This document shows, piece by piece, positions 8,458 through 16,287 of a stretch of DNA of 64,000 nucleotides (position 1 is its first letter; each line of letters begins with the position of its first letter). The notes under the pieces were generated by a model. The model did no database searches. It saw only the letters and a program-made list of their open reading frames with translations, and was not told the origin of the DNA. The position numbers were made by a program, and so were the translations under genes. Origin of the DNA: Naasia sp. SYSU D00948 (GTDB lineage Bacteria > Actinomycetota > Actinomycetes > Actinomycetales > Microbacteriaceae); contig NZ_JAFMTA010000001.1 in assembly GCF_017916515.1 (NCBI RefSeq), positions 372,001 to 436,000 of the forward strand, read 5' to 3'.

Positions 8458-9882
8458 ATGGCCGAGCGCAAGCAGCTGTTCCTCAACCTGTTCGAGATGG
8501 CGTGCGTGAGCCACATCACGCACGGCCTCTGGTCCCTTCCGGGCAACAACCGGCACCGCTTCGGCGACCTCTCGTACTGGACGGAGCTCGCGCAGCTGCT
8601 GGAGCACGGCGGGTTCGACGGGCTGTTCCTCGCGGATGTCATCGGCGCCTACGACGTCTTCCGCGGCGGACCCGAGACCGCGCTGCGCGAGGGCCTGCAG
8701 AGCCCCAACCTCGACCCGCTGCTGCTGATCCCCGCGATGGCGACCGTGACCGAGCGGCTCGGCTTCGGCGTCACCTTCTCCACGACGTACGAGCCGCCGT
8801 TCGCCTTCGCCCGCCGCATGTCGACGCTCGACCACCTCACGAGGGGCCGCGTCGGCTGGAACGTCGTGACCTCCTACCTGCCCAACGCCGCGCGCAACTT
8901 CGGGCTGGAGGGGGAGGTGCCGCACGACCTGCGCTACGAGTACGCCGACGAGTACCTCGACGTCCTCTACAAGCTGTGGGAGGGCTCCTGGGACGACGAC
9001 GCGATCGTCGCCGACCGGGAGCGGAAGGTGTACACGGATCCCGCCAAGGTCCGCTACATCGACCACGTCGGCGAGCGGCACCGGGTGGCGGGCCCGCACA
9101 TCGTCCACCCCTCGCCGCAGCGCACCCCCGTGGTGTTCCAGGCCACGGGATCGCCGGCCGGCATCGAGTTCGCGGGTCGGCACGCCGAGGTCGTCTTCAC
9201 GGGCGGGCGGACGTCGGAGGAGTTCCGGCGCAACGCGGACTCGATGCGCCAGGCGGCGGTCCGGCACGGCCGCGAGGCGGACGACGTCAAGTTCATCGCG
9301 ATGGCGGGCGTGATCGTCGGGAGGACGCAGGAGGAGGCCGAGGACAAGTGGCGGCTCTACCGGGAGAACGCGTCCCTCGACGGCATCCTGGCGCATCACA
9401 GCCTGCCGGTGGACCTCACCGCCTTCCCGCGGGACATCACCGTCGGCGAGGCGCTCATCCGCGCGGACGTGCGGCCCGAGGCGGTGCCGTTCCTGCCGCT
9501 CGGCCGGACCGTCGGGCAGGCGCTCGACTTCATCGCGGGCGTCCGGGACGACCGGTTCCTCGTGGTCGGCACGCCGACCACCGTCGCCGACACCATCGAG
9601 AGGTGGCTCGACGAGGACGGCCTCGACGGGATCAACCTGCGCCAGTACCACTCGTTCGACACTGCACGGGACTTCGCCGAACTCGTCGTGCCGGAGCTCC
9701 GCAAGCGGGGCCGGCTTCCGCAGGAGGGCGAGCGCTTCGGCACTCTGCGGGAGCGCCTGTTCGGCGCGGGCCGCGCCCGGCTGCCGGAGCGCCACATCGG
9801 CGCTCGCTACCGCGGGGGCGCGAACCTCGACGACCCGGTCCCGCCGCTGCGGCTGCAGGCCGGGAACGTCGCGTCGTTCTGA
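8458..9882 (+). CDS. LLM-class flavin-dependent monooxygenase (NtaA/SnaA/DszA group)
   Basis: A 474-residue luciferase-like TIM-barrel monooxygenase that uses reduced FMN supplied by a separate reductase. Family features are FLNLFEMACVSHITHGLW at the start, the LAQLLEHGGFDGLFLADV block, RMSTLDHLTRGRVGWNVVTSY near residue 125, FQATGSPAGIEFAGRHAEVVF, and the C-terminal DGINLRQYHSFDTARDFAELVVPELRKRG. Relatives oxidise nitrilotriacetate, dibenzothiophene sulfone, dimethyl sulfone or pristinamycin. The substrate here is not determinable. A GAAAGGA ribosome binding site sits 6 nt before the ATG. It is co-transcribed with the ABC importer, and a matching FMN reductase follows downstream. Confidence 0.92.
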   Translation: MAERKQLFLNLFEMACVSHITHGLWSLPGNNRHRFGDLSYWTELAQLLEHGGFDGLFLADVIGAYDVFRGGPETALREGLQSPNLDPLLLIPAMATVTERLGFGVTFSTTYEPPFAFARRMSTLDHLTRGRVGWNVVTSYLPNAARNFGLEGEVPHDLRYEYADEYLDVLYKLWEGSWDDDAIVADRERKVYTDPAKVRYIDHVGERHRVAGPHIVHPSPQRTPVVFQATGSPAGIEFAGRHAEVVFTGGRTSEEFRRNADSMRQAAVRHGREADDVKFIAMAGVIVGRTQEEAEDKWRLYRENASLDGILAHHSLPVDLTAFPRDITVGEALIRADVRPEAVPFLPLGRTVGQALDFIAGVRDDRFLVVGTPTTVADTIERWLDEDGLDGINLRQYHSFDTARDFAELVVPELRKRGRLPQEGERFGTLRERLFGAGRARLPERHIGARYRGGANLDDPVPPLRLQAGNVASF

Positions 9883-9957
9883 TGCCCGTCCGGGCCCGCT
9901 GCTTACCCGAGGCAGGCCGCCGGCGACGATCGCCCGGCGGTCTGTTGCGGCGCATGA

Positions 9958-10026
9958 CGCCGCGTGAAGCGGCGCGGCTCCATGTTTCGCCGCGACTGCG
10001 AGCTCGCGCGATCGCGTCCCTAGCCT
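9958..10026 (+). promoter_or_regulatory. Promoter region of the FMN reductase
   Basis: A TAGCCT hexamer at 10021-10026 is a likely -10. Upstream lie a CGCCGC-GTGAA-GCGGCG hairpin (9958-9974) and GGCTC-CATGTTTCGCCGCG (9976-9994), a near repeat of the motif at 3125-3145 before the ABC operon. The reductase may therefore have its own promoter under the same control as the ABC/monooxygenase genes. Confidence 0.4.
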
Positions 10027-10087
10027 GGCGGAATCCTCCCTCCGAGGACCGCACCGCCCCGTTCCCCCGACTTCAGGAGAAGCACCG

Positions 10088-10750
10088 ATGACCGTCCTCC
10101 CGACGAGCCTCTCCCGCGACCCGGCCCGCCTCGCGGCCCTCGCCACCGCCGCGACGCCCCTGCCGAGGCCCCCGCACATCGTCGCCGTCAGCGGCAGCCC
10201 GACCCGGCCGTCCCGCACGAGCGTCCTCGTCTCCGAGGTCGCCGGCGCGTTCGCGTCGCGCCTCGGCGGCACGTCGACGGTCATCGAGCTCTCCGGCCTG
10301 CTCGGCGAGCTCGGGGCGGGCCCGTACCGCGATGACCTCGGGCCGGCGGCGCAGGACGCACTGGCGACGGTGGAGGCCGCGGACCTGCTCGTCGTCGGCT
10401 CCCCCGCCTACCGGGCGACCTACACGGGCCTGTTCAAGCTCTTCTTCGACCACATCGGCCAGTACGCTCTCGTCGACAAGCCGGTGGTGCTGACGGCGAC
10501 CGGCGGCAGCGACCGCCACGCACTCCTCGTGGAGCACCAGATGCGTCCGCTGTTCGGCTTCTTCCAGGCCCTCACCGTGCCGCTCGGCATCTTCGCGAAC
10601 CAGGGCGACTTCGACGGATACGAGCTCCGCTCCGACCAGCTGCGCGGGCGGATCGACGCCTCGGTCGCGCGGACGGTCCCGGTCGTGCTGGCCCAGCTCG
10701 ACCCGACCGCCACCGCCGTGCAGGACTTCGCCCGCCCCGACGCGTTCTGA
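10088..10750 (+). CDS. NADPH-dependent FMN reductase partnered with an LLM monooxygenase
   Basis: A 220-residue flavodoxin-like reductase. After a tail of about 25 residues comes the FMN phosphate loop VAVSGSPTRPSRTSVL, then VVGSPAYRATYTGLFKLFFDHI and TATGGSDRHALLVEHQMRPLFGFF. The last block is typical of the reductases that accompany LLM monooxygenases (the group called CE1759 family, as I recall it). It would provide free FMNH2 to the upstream monooxygenase. An AGGAGA ribosome binding site lies 7 nt before the ATG. A strong hairpin follows the stop. Confidence 0.88.
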   Translation: MTVLPTSLSRDPARLAALATAATPLPRPPHIVAVSGSPTRPSRTSVLVSEVAGAFASRLGGTSTVIELSGLLGELGAGPYRDDLGPAAQDALATVEAADLLVVGSPAYRATYTGLFKLFFDHIGQYALVDKPVVLTATGGSDRHALLVEHQMRPLFGFFQALTVPLGIFANQGDFDGYELRSDQLRGRIDASVARTVPVVLAQLDPTATAVQDFARPDAF

Positions 10751-10754
10751 GCGG

Positions 10755-10814
10755 GCGCGGGTCCTGCGGACAGGCGCGGGTTGAGGACGAGGCGGCTGTC
10801 CGCACGACCCGCGC
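10755..10814. terminator. Bidirectional hairpin terminator
   Basis: A 19-bp stem with one mismatch (10755-10773 against 10796-10814) and a 22-nt loop fills the gap between the convergent FMN reductase and fructokinase genes. It probably ends transcription from both sides. Confidence 0.8.
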
Positions 10815-10820
10815 GGGGCG

Positions 10821-11705
10821 TCAGGCGAGCGCCGCCTCCACCTCGTCGCGCGTCGGCGGGTTGGCGCCCGCGCGGGAGACGGTGATCGCGGCGGCCGCCG
10901 CGGCGAACCGGCCGAGGTCTGCGAGCTCCTCCTCCGTCAGCGAGCCGGGACGCCGTGTCGCGAGACGGGCGATGAGGGCGGACATGTACGAGTCGCCGGC
11001 GCCGATCGTGTCGGCGACGGTCACGTGCGGGGCCTCCGTCTCCGTGGACGCCTCGGCGGTCGCGAGGAGGGAGCCGTCCCCTCCGGCGGTGAGCGCGACC
11101 AGCTCCGGGCCGAGCTCCAGGATCCGGTCGAGGACCGCGCGGGGCGCGAGCTGCGGGTAGAGCCAGGAGGCGTCCTCGTCGCTCAGCTTCACGACGTGCG
11201 CGAGGGCGGCGGCCTCCTCGAAGCGGCGCAGCGCCGTCTCGTGGTCCCCGACCAGGTCGGGACGGATGTTCGGGTCGAACGTGACGGTCGCGCTCGCCCG
11301 CCACTCGCCCATCTTCTGCAGGACGACGGCATCCCCGGGGTGCAGGAAGGCGGCGATGGATCCGGTGTGCAGCACGTCCGCGCGGGGCAGCTCGTGCGGC
11401 AGCCCGGGATCCCAGCCGATCTCGAACGTGTAGGCGGCGCTGCCGGACTCGTCGAGCACGGCCTCGGCGGTCGAGGTCCGGTGCTCGGGGCGCGTGGCGA
11501 GCACGCGCACGCCGGCGCCCTCGAGGTGCCGGCGCACCGCCCCGCCGCGCTCGTCGTCGCCGAGATCCGTGAGCAGCGACGTCCCCACGCCGAGCCGCGC
11601 GAGCCCGAACGCGACGTTCGCGGGGCTCCCGCCAGGGTGCTCGCGGCTCCCCTTCGCATCGCGGACGATGTCGACCAGGGCCTCGCCGATCACGAGAGCG
11701 TCCAC
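10821..11705 (-). CDS. PfkB-family carbohydrate kinase, probable fructokinase
   Basis: A 294-residue PfkB-fold sugar kinase. It starts MDALVIGEALVDIV, has the substrate-side glycine motif HPGGSPANVAFGLARLG (PfkB signature 1), DPNIRPDL in the middle, and the ATP and anion-hole motif DTIGAGDSYMSAL (signature 2) whose Asp is the catalytic base. This combination is typical of bacterial fructokinases. It is the last gene of a run with two fructosidase-type hydrolases and a LacI regulator, so phosphorylating the fructose they release is the natural role. Confidence 0.87.
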   Translation of the reverse strand: MDALVIGEALVDIVRDAKGSREHPGGSPANVAFGLARLGVGTSLLTDLGDDERGGAVRRHLEGAGVRVLATRPEHRTSTAEAVLDESGSAAYTFEIGWDPGLPHELPRADVLHTGSIAAFLHPGDAVVLQKMGEWRASATVTFDPNIRPDLVGDHETALRRFEEAAALAHVVKLSDEDASWLYPQLAPRAVLDRILELGPELVALTAGGDGSLLATAEASTETEAPHVTVADTIGAGDSYMSALIARLATRRPGSLTEEELADLGRFAAAAAAITVSRAGANPPTRDEVEAALA

Positions 11706-11727
11706 GCGCGGGCTCCTTCCTGCCGCC

Positions 11728-12972
11728 TCAGCGGAGCGGCCATGCTGTCAGGAGCCCTCCCGAGCTCTGAACCACATAGTCGGACGCCGGGGCCGCGAGC
11801 GCAACGCCGAGCAGACCGGACGAGGTGGACACCTCCGCGACGGGACCGTCGAGGATCAGCCGGACGGTCCCGCCCTCGAACGGCATCGCCTCCGGCCCGG
11901 CGTCGCTGTGCAGCGTCAGCTCGCCGGGCGACGTGGTGAGTGCCATCCTCACCCGGCCTCCGCTGCGCACCTCCAGTCGTGCGGCGTCGCTCTGCGGATC
12001 CCAGACGACGTCCGCGGCCGTTCCGAGCGGCGTCCCCTCGGAGGCCTCCGGCGCGCGGTACCTCTCGAGGTCCGGGTGCGGCGCGGCGCTCGTCCGGTCG
12101 CCGGTGACGGTGAGGACGTGCGGGACGCTGTGGGCGCTCGCCCAGCCCGCCTCCACGTCCGAGACCCCGCGCATCCAGAACAGGAGGCACGGCCGGCCCT
12201 CCGCATCGCGGAAGAACGACGGGGCGTAGTAGCTGGGCCCGTACGTGAGGCGCCCCCAGTGCTCCGCCCGGAAGGAGCCGTCGGCGTAGGTCCCGATGCC
12301 GTACGCGGCGTAGTGCAGGGCGTCCGCGTCCCACACCGAGGAGACGAGGACCGAGCTGCCGTCCACGTCGACCACCTGGGGGCACTCCCAGAGCGCGCCC
12401 GTCCAGATCGGCTCCCGCTCGTGCGTGGAGCGGGATGCGGCGATCCCCTCGTAGCTCCAGGTCGCGAGGTCCGGCGAGGTGTAGGAGAGCCCCGCGGCGG
12501 TGCCGTCCGTGAGCGCCGCACCGACGAACATGCGCCAGGTCGCCGCGTCGCGGCGGAGGAAGGGGTCGCGGTAGGCGACGAGGTCGAGGTCGGCGGGGGC
12601 CTCCGCGACGATCGGGCCCTTCCGCCACTCGATCCAGTCGTCGTCGACGGGGGTCGCGGTCCTGATCCTTCCCATCCCGAGGTCCGGCCGGGCCGTCGAG
12701 GTGTAGAAGATGGTGGCGGCGCCGGCGTCGTCGAGCGCGAGCGACCCCGTCCAGATGCCGTCGTCGCCGTCTCCGGGAGCGAGGGCGACCGGGAGCTCCT
12801 CGAGCGAGAAGAGGTCCTCGCCGCGCGCGTGCCCCCAGTGGCAGTTCGGTCCCCAGATGGTGCTGTCCGGAACGTACTGGAAGAACACCTCGTAGCGGCC
12901 GTCCCGGTACGTGATGCCGTGCGGGTCGTTGATCCAGCCGCTGCGGGCGGTGAAGTGATACCGGGGCCGCAT
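11728..12972 (-). CDS. Glycoside hydrolase family 32 (beta-fructofuranosidase)
   Basis: A 414-residue GH32 enzyme without a signal peptide, so intracellular. The nucleophile motif WINDPHG is at residues 13-19 (Asp16). A YRDPFL motif holds the transition-state-stabilising Asp and WECPQ holds the acid/base Glu. These three residues define GH32 invertases, levanases and sucrose-6-phosphate hydrolases. A smaller beta-sandwich domain occupies the last 120 residues. It starts one base after the stop of the previous gene and is followed by the fructokinase 22 nt later. With an ABC rather than PTS importer nearby, the substrate is likely unphosphorylated sucrose or fructo-oligosaccharide. Confidence 0.92.
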   Translation of the reverse strand: MRPRYHFTARSGWINDPHGITYRDGRYEVFFQYVPDSTIWGPNCHWGHARGEDLFSLEELPVALAPGDGDDGIWTGSLALDDAGAATIFYTSTARPDLGMGRIRTATPVDDDWIEWRKGPIVAEAPADLDLVAYRDPFLRRDAATWRMFVGAALTDGTAAGLSYTSPDLATWSYEGIAASRSTHEREPIWTGALWECPQVVDVDGSSVLVSSVWDADALHYAAYGIGTYADGSFRAEHWGRLTYGPSYYAPSFFRDAEGRPCLLFWMRGVSDVEAGWASAHSVPHVLTVTGDRTSAAPHPDLERYRAPEASEGTPLGTAADVVWDPQSDAARLEVRSGGRVRMALTTSPGELTLHSDAGPEAMPFEGGTVRLILDGPVAEVSTSSGLLGVALAAPASDYVVQSSGGLLTAWPLR

Positions 12973-12973
12973 G

Positions 12974-13972
12974 TCAGTCCCGCCCGGGCAGGGACCCGCT
13001 CGCGGCCCGTCTCGCCTCCGCGGGCACCGCGCGGGGCTCCTCGTCCGTCAGCAGCGTGAGCCTCCCGTCCTGCCAGCCGACCGGGAGCGGGTCGGTGATC
13101 TCGCCGACGAACCGCCCGTCCACGTCCTCGTTGCGGAAGGCGAGCATCGCCCAGCCGCCGTCCCTGCGCTGGACGAGCCGTCCCACGTAGACGCTCTCGT
13201 CGGCCAGGCGGTAGGCGGACCGGACGTCGAAGGGCCCGACCCCGGCTCCGGACACGTTCACGGCCCAGACGCCGCCCCGGCGGCCCGGCTCGCTCAGATC
13301 CTGCCCTCCGCAGGAGAAGAGCAGCACCCGCCTCCCGTCGACCTCCGCCAGCTGGGTCACCTCCAGCTGGCCGAATCCGCTGCCGGGTTCGCTCGCGGGT
13401 GGGAGCACCGTCCACTCCACCAGGTCGTCGGAGCGCGCGTGGCCGACGACGCCGCGCTCGGCGGGATCTCCGGTGCGTGCGCGGGCCGTGATGAGCATGT
13501 GCCAGCCGTCGTCGCCGCGGAACACCCACGGATCGCGCCATGCCTCGTCCCTCCAGGCATCCTGCTCGAGGGTCTCGTACCAGCGCGGGTCGGCCTCCAG
13601 CACGAGCGGCGGATCGGGCTTGGTCCAGGAGTAGAGGTCCGGCGAGGTCGCCATCCCGATCCGCTGGACCAGGCCATGACCCCGACGGTCGACGCCGGTG
13701 TAGAACATGCGCCACGTCCCGCCGTCGTGGACGACCGATCCCGTCCACGTCGCGCGGTCGTCCCAGGCGGGCTCGTCCGCCGGGACGATCGCGTCGACCT
13801 CCTCCGTCCACTCCACGAGATCCCGGGAGGTCGCGTGACCGATGGAGGCACGCAGGTGACGGCGGTCCGGGTCCACGAGGGCTCGGGACGCCTTCAGGAA
13901 GTACAGGTGATAGGTCTCGCCGTCGTCGGCGAACCAGAAGTCCCAGACCCAGGACGACGTGAGACGGAACAT
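12974..13972 (-). CDS. GH32/43/68-clan five-bladed propeller glycosidase
   Basis: A 332-residue beta-propeller hydrolase. Clan residues can be placed: Asp11 in SSWVWDFWFADDG (nucleophile position), a WRDPW motif (second acid) and Glu in GQLEVTQL (acid/base position). Sequence flavour resembles short GH32- or GH43-type fructosidases with only the catalytic domain. An in-frame upstream extension of 18 residues exists, but ATG 13972 fits better because it overlaps the preceding stop by one base and opens directly into the first propeller blade. Lying between the LacI gene and the GH32 gene, it probably trims a fructose-containing oligosaccharide; the exact linkage is unknown. Confidence 0.75.
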   Translation of the reverse strand: MFRLTSSWVWDFWFADDGETYHLYFLKASRALVDPDRRHLRASIGHATSRDLVEWTEEVDAIVPADEPAWDDRATWTGSVVHDGGTWRMFYTGVDRRGHGLVQRIGMATSPDLYSWTKPDPPLVLEADPRWYETLEQDAWRDEAWRDPWVFRGDDGWHMLITARARTGDPAERGVVGHARSDDLVEWTVLPPASEPGSGFGQLEVTQLAEVDGRRVLLFSCGGQDLSEPGRRGGVWAVNVSGAGVGPFDVRSAYRLADESVYVGRLVQRRDGGWAMLAFRNEDVDGRFVGEITDPLPVGWQDGRLTLLTDEEPRAVPAEARRAASGSLPGRD

Positions 13973-15024
13973 CACTGCCTCCGGTCGGACGGGGAGGCGA
14001 CGGACTCGCGCCGGACGAGCGGGCACGGCATGAGGACGGGGCCGTCGGCGAGCTGCCGCGCCTCCTCCCCTCCCTGCAGCAGGGCGACCAGGGTGTCGAC
14101 CGCCCAGGCGCCCATCTCGTAGTGCGGGAGGGCGACGGTGGTGAGCCCGGGCGACAGATTCGCGGCGATGAGCTCGGAGTTGTCGAACCCCACGACGGAC
14201 AGGTCCTCGGGAATGCCGAGGTGTCGCTCGGCGGCGGCCCGATACGCCCCCATCGCGGTCGCATCGTTGAAGCAGAAGAGCGCGGTGGGGCGGTCGGGCA
14301 GGTCGAGGAGGCGGGACGCGCTCCGGTAGCCGCCCGGAACGTCGGGCAGCGCCTCGGCGACGAGTGCGGGATCGAAGGGGACGCCGGCGGATGCGAGGGC
14401 GGCGGTGTAGCCCCGGAGCCGTCCGTGCGGGGCAGGCAGGTCCTCGACGTTGTTGGCGAAGCCGATGCGCCGATGCCCCGCCTCGAGCAGCGCCGACACC
14501 GCCGCGCGCGCACCCCTCTCCTCGTCGGGCACGACCGAGGGGATGATGCCGGCGCGGTCCCGCGCGTCGATGAGGACCGCGGGAACCTCCTGGAGGTTGG
14601 CGGGGAGCGACACCTCCCGGTGGAACATCGTGGCGTAGAGGATGCCGTCCACCTGCCGGTCCAGCAGCGCCGCGACGTCCCGCTGACGGTCCTCGACCGC
14701 GTCGGTGCGCGGGGCGCTGAGGATCACGAGGGTGAAGCCGTGCCGCCGGGCCGCCTCCTCCGCCCCGAGGATGATCCGGCCGGCGTGCGGGGTGGTCGCG
14801 ATCTCCTCGCTGATGAGCCCGATCATCGTCGACCGCTGGGTCCGCAGCCCCTGGGCCATCCGGTTCGGCCCGTAGCCCAGCTCCCGGGCCGCCTTGCGCA
14901 CCCGGAGCCTCGTCTCCTCATTGATGCGCGCCTGCGGGAAGTCGTTCATCACGTGCGACACCGTCGTGATCGAGACGCCCGCCGCCGCAGCGACGTCCCG
15001 GATTCCCACTCCCCGTCGAGCCAT
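13972..15024 (-). CDS. LacI-family transcriptional regulator of the fructan/sucrose operon
   Basis: A 350-residue regulator with the LacI helix-turn-helix (IRDVAAAAGVSITTVSHVMN, residues 7-26), the hinge-helix region NRMAQGLRTQRS and a periplasmic-binding-like effector domain ending in LSVVGFDNSEL...TTVALPHYEMG. The frame stays open upstream, but ATG 15024 places the HTH correctly. It is the first gene of LacI-GH-GH32-fructokinase. A palindrome GATAAAACGTTTTGTC lies 60 nt upstream of its start, consistent with autorepression. The inducer is likely a fructose-containing sugar. Confidence 0.9.
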   Translation of the reverse strand: MARRGVGIRDVAAAAGVSITTVSHVMNDFPQARINEETRLRVRKAARELGYGPNRMAQGLRTQRSTMIGLISEEIATTPHAGRIILGAEEAARRHGFTLVILSAPRTDAVEDRQRDVAALLDRQVDGILYATMFHREVSLPANLQEVPAVLIDARDRAGIIPSVVPDEERGARAAVSALLEAGHRRIGFANNVEDLPAPHGRLRGYTAALASAGVPFDPALVAEALPDVPGGYRSASRLLDLPDRPTALFCFNDATAMGAYRAAAERHLGIPEDLSVVGFDNSELIAANLSPGLTTVALPHYEMGAWAVDTLVALLQGGEEARQLADGPVLMPCPLVRRESVASPSDRRQ

Positions 15025-15354
15025 CTCGCTGCCCCGCGATCCCTCAGGAGGACCGCCCGGTTCCCGTGCGGCCTCGCCCGTCCGATAAAACGTTTTGTCA
15101 TCACGTTTCGGCGGAAGGGTAGGCCGCCGCCAGTGGACCGTCAAGAGGGGCCGGAGCCCCCACCGCCGCGGCCGCGGCGGCTGCCCGGAACGGCTATGGC
15201 GGGCGCCCGCCAGGACGCGGGCGCGTCGCGGCGGGCGGCTGCGGTCGGGACTTGCGGGCATGGGATCTCCCTAGAACGGCGGATGGCGCGACGGCGGAGA
15301 CGGACACGGCCGTGCCCGACGACGGGTGCTGCGGGGAGCCCTGGCGGCTCGGCC
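15025..15354. other. 330-bp non-coding stretch between importer and hydrolase genes
   Basis: No convincing ORF. It holds the LacI-type palindrome at 15084-15099 and two GC-only perfect palindromes (15163-15180, 18 bp; 15197-15212, TGGCGGGCGCCCGCCA) that could act as terminator hairpins for the upstream importer operon. A weak GAGCC/GGCTC stem lies at 15336-15350, just after the permease stop. The hydrolase half of the locus may therefore be transcribed from its own promoter. Confidence 0.5.
15084..15099. promoter_or_regulatory. LacI-type operator
   Basis: GATAAAACGTTTTGTC is symmetric at 14 of 16 positions with a perfect AAAACGTTTT core, AT-rich in a GC-rich setting, and lies about 60 nt before the LacI gene it probably autoregulates. 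The central CG is typical of LacI-family sites. Confidence 0.7.
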
Positions 15355-16287
15355 TCAGCCCTTCACGCCCGACGAGGCGATCGAGTTCACGAACGACCGT
15401 TGGAACGCGATGAAGAGGATCAGGATCGGCACCGTGATGATGCTCGCGTAGGCCATGATCTGACCCCACGACACGTTGAGCTGCTTGAAGTAGTCGATGC
15501 CGACCATCACGGGGCGCACGGCCTCGCTCTGCGTCACCATGAGCGGCCACAGGTACTGGTTCCATGCGGGCAGGAACATGAGGATCGCGACCGTCGCGAC
15601 GGCGGGACCCGCGAGCGGCATGACGATGCTGCGGTAGATGCGGAACCAGCCGGCGCCGTCCACGGTCGCCGCCTCGTCCAGCTCCTTCGGAATGGAGTCG
15701 AAGTACTGGTAGAAGAGGAAGATCGAGAAGGCGTTCGCGATGAACGGCACGATCTGCACCTGATAGGTGTCCAGCCAGCCCTGGTAGAAGCCGAGGCTGT
15801 CCACGTTGGGCAGCAGGTTCACCTCCCACAGCAGCGGCAGCGCCATCACCTCGAACGGCACGATGAGCGTCGCGAGGATGATGCCGAGAGCGAGCTTCTG
15901 CCCCCGGAATCGCAGCCGCGCGAGGGCGAACGCCGCCATCGAGTTCACGATGATCCCGAGGCCGACCGTGAGGACCGAGATGAGGATCGAGTTGAACAGG
16001 AACGTCGCGAACGGCACGCGCTCGAAGACGCCCGTGTAGTTGTCCAGGCTCAGCGCCCCGACGGGGAGGAACGCCTGGATGCCCCCGAGGTCCGCGAAGA
16101 TCTGCGTGTCGGGCTTGAAGCTCGAGATCACCATGAACAGCAGCGGAAGCCCGAACACGAGGGCGGCGACGATCCTCACCGCCATGCCGACGACGCGGCG
16201 GAGGACGGGCGGGCGCGTCCTGCCCGCCTCGTGCTCGAGCGGGGCGGGGGCCGTCCGGTCGGCGACGTGGGCGATCACCTCGGTCAT
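15355..16287 (-). CDS. Sugar ABC transporter permease, MalG-like (CUT1)
   Basis: A 310-residue CUT1 permease with six membrane segments. It has the MalG-like middle NTYTGVF-type loop (DNYTGVFERVPFATFLFNSI), LIVPFEVMALPL and the coupling loop PKELDEAATVDGAGWFRIYRSIVMPLAGPA (EAA motif). ATG 16287 overlaps the stop of the partner permease by one base and has an AAGGAGGTG site 7 nt upstream; a GTG one codon earlier is less well spaced. It works with the MalF-like permease and binding protein upstream. No ATPase gene is present, so a shared MsiK/MalK-type ATPase elsewhere must energise it. Confidence 0.92.
   Translation of the reverse strand: MTEVIAHVADRTAPAPLEHEAGRTRPPVLRRVVGMAVRIVAALVFGLPLLFMVISSFKPDTQIFADLGGIQAFLPVGALSLDNYTGVFERVPFATFLFNSILISVLTVGLGIIVNSMAAFALARLRFRGQKLALGIILATLIVPFEVMALPLLWEVNLLPNVDSLGFYQGWLDTYQVQIVPFIANAFSIFLFYQYFDSIPKELDEAATVDGAGWFRIYRSIVMPLAGPAVATVAILMFLPAWNQYLWPLMVTQSEAVRPVMVGIDYFKQLNVSWGQIMAYASIITVPILILFIAFQRSFVNSIASSGVKG

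Noticed and set aside
5944-9882. 1312-codon plus-strand frame joining permease, ATPase and monooxygenase regions
   Set aside because: Only its last part is the monooxygenase, which has its own ATG and ribosome binding site. The first two thirds are in the wrong frame for the permease and ATPase.
15163-15180. 18-bp perfect GC-only palindrome CCGCCGCGGCCGCGGCGG
   Set aside because: Low-complexity G/C palindromes arise easily at this base composition, so it is not claimed as an operator.
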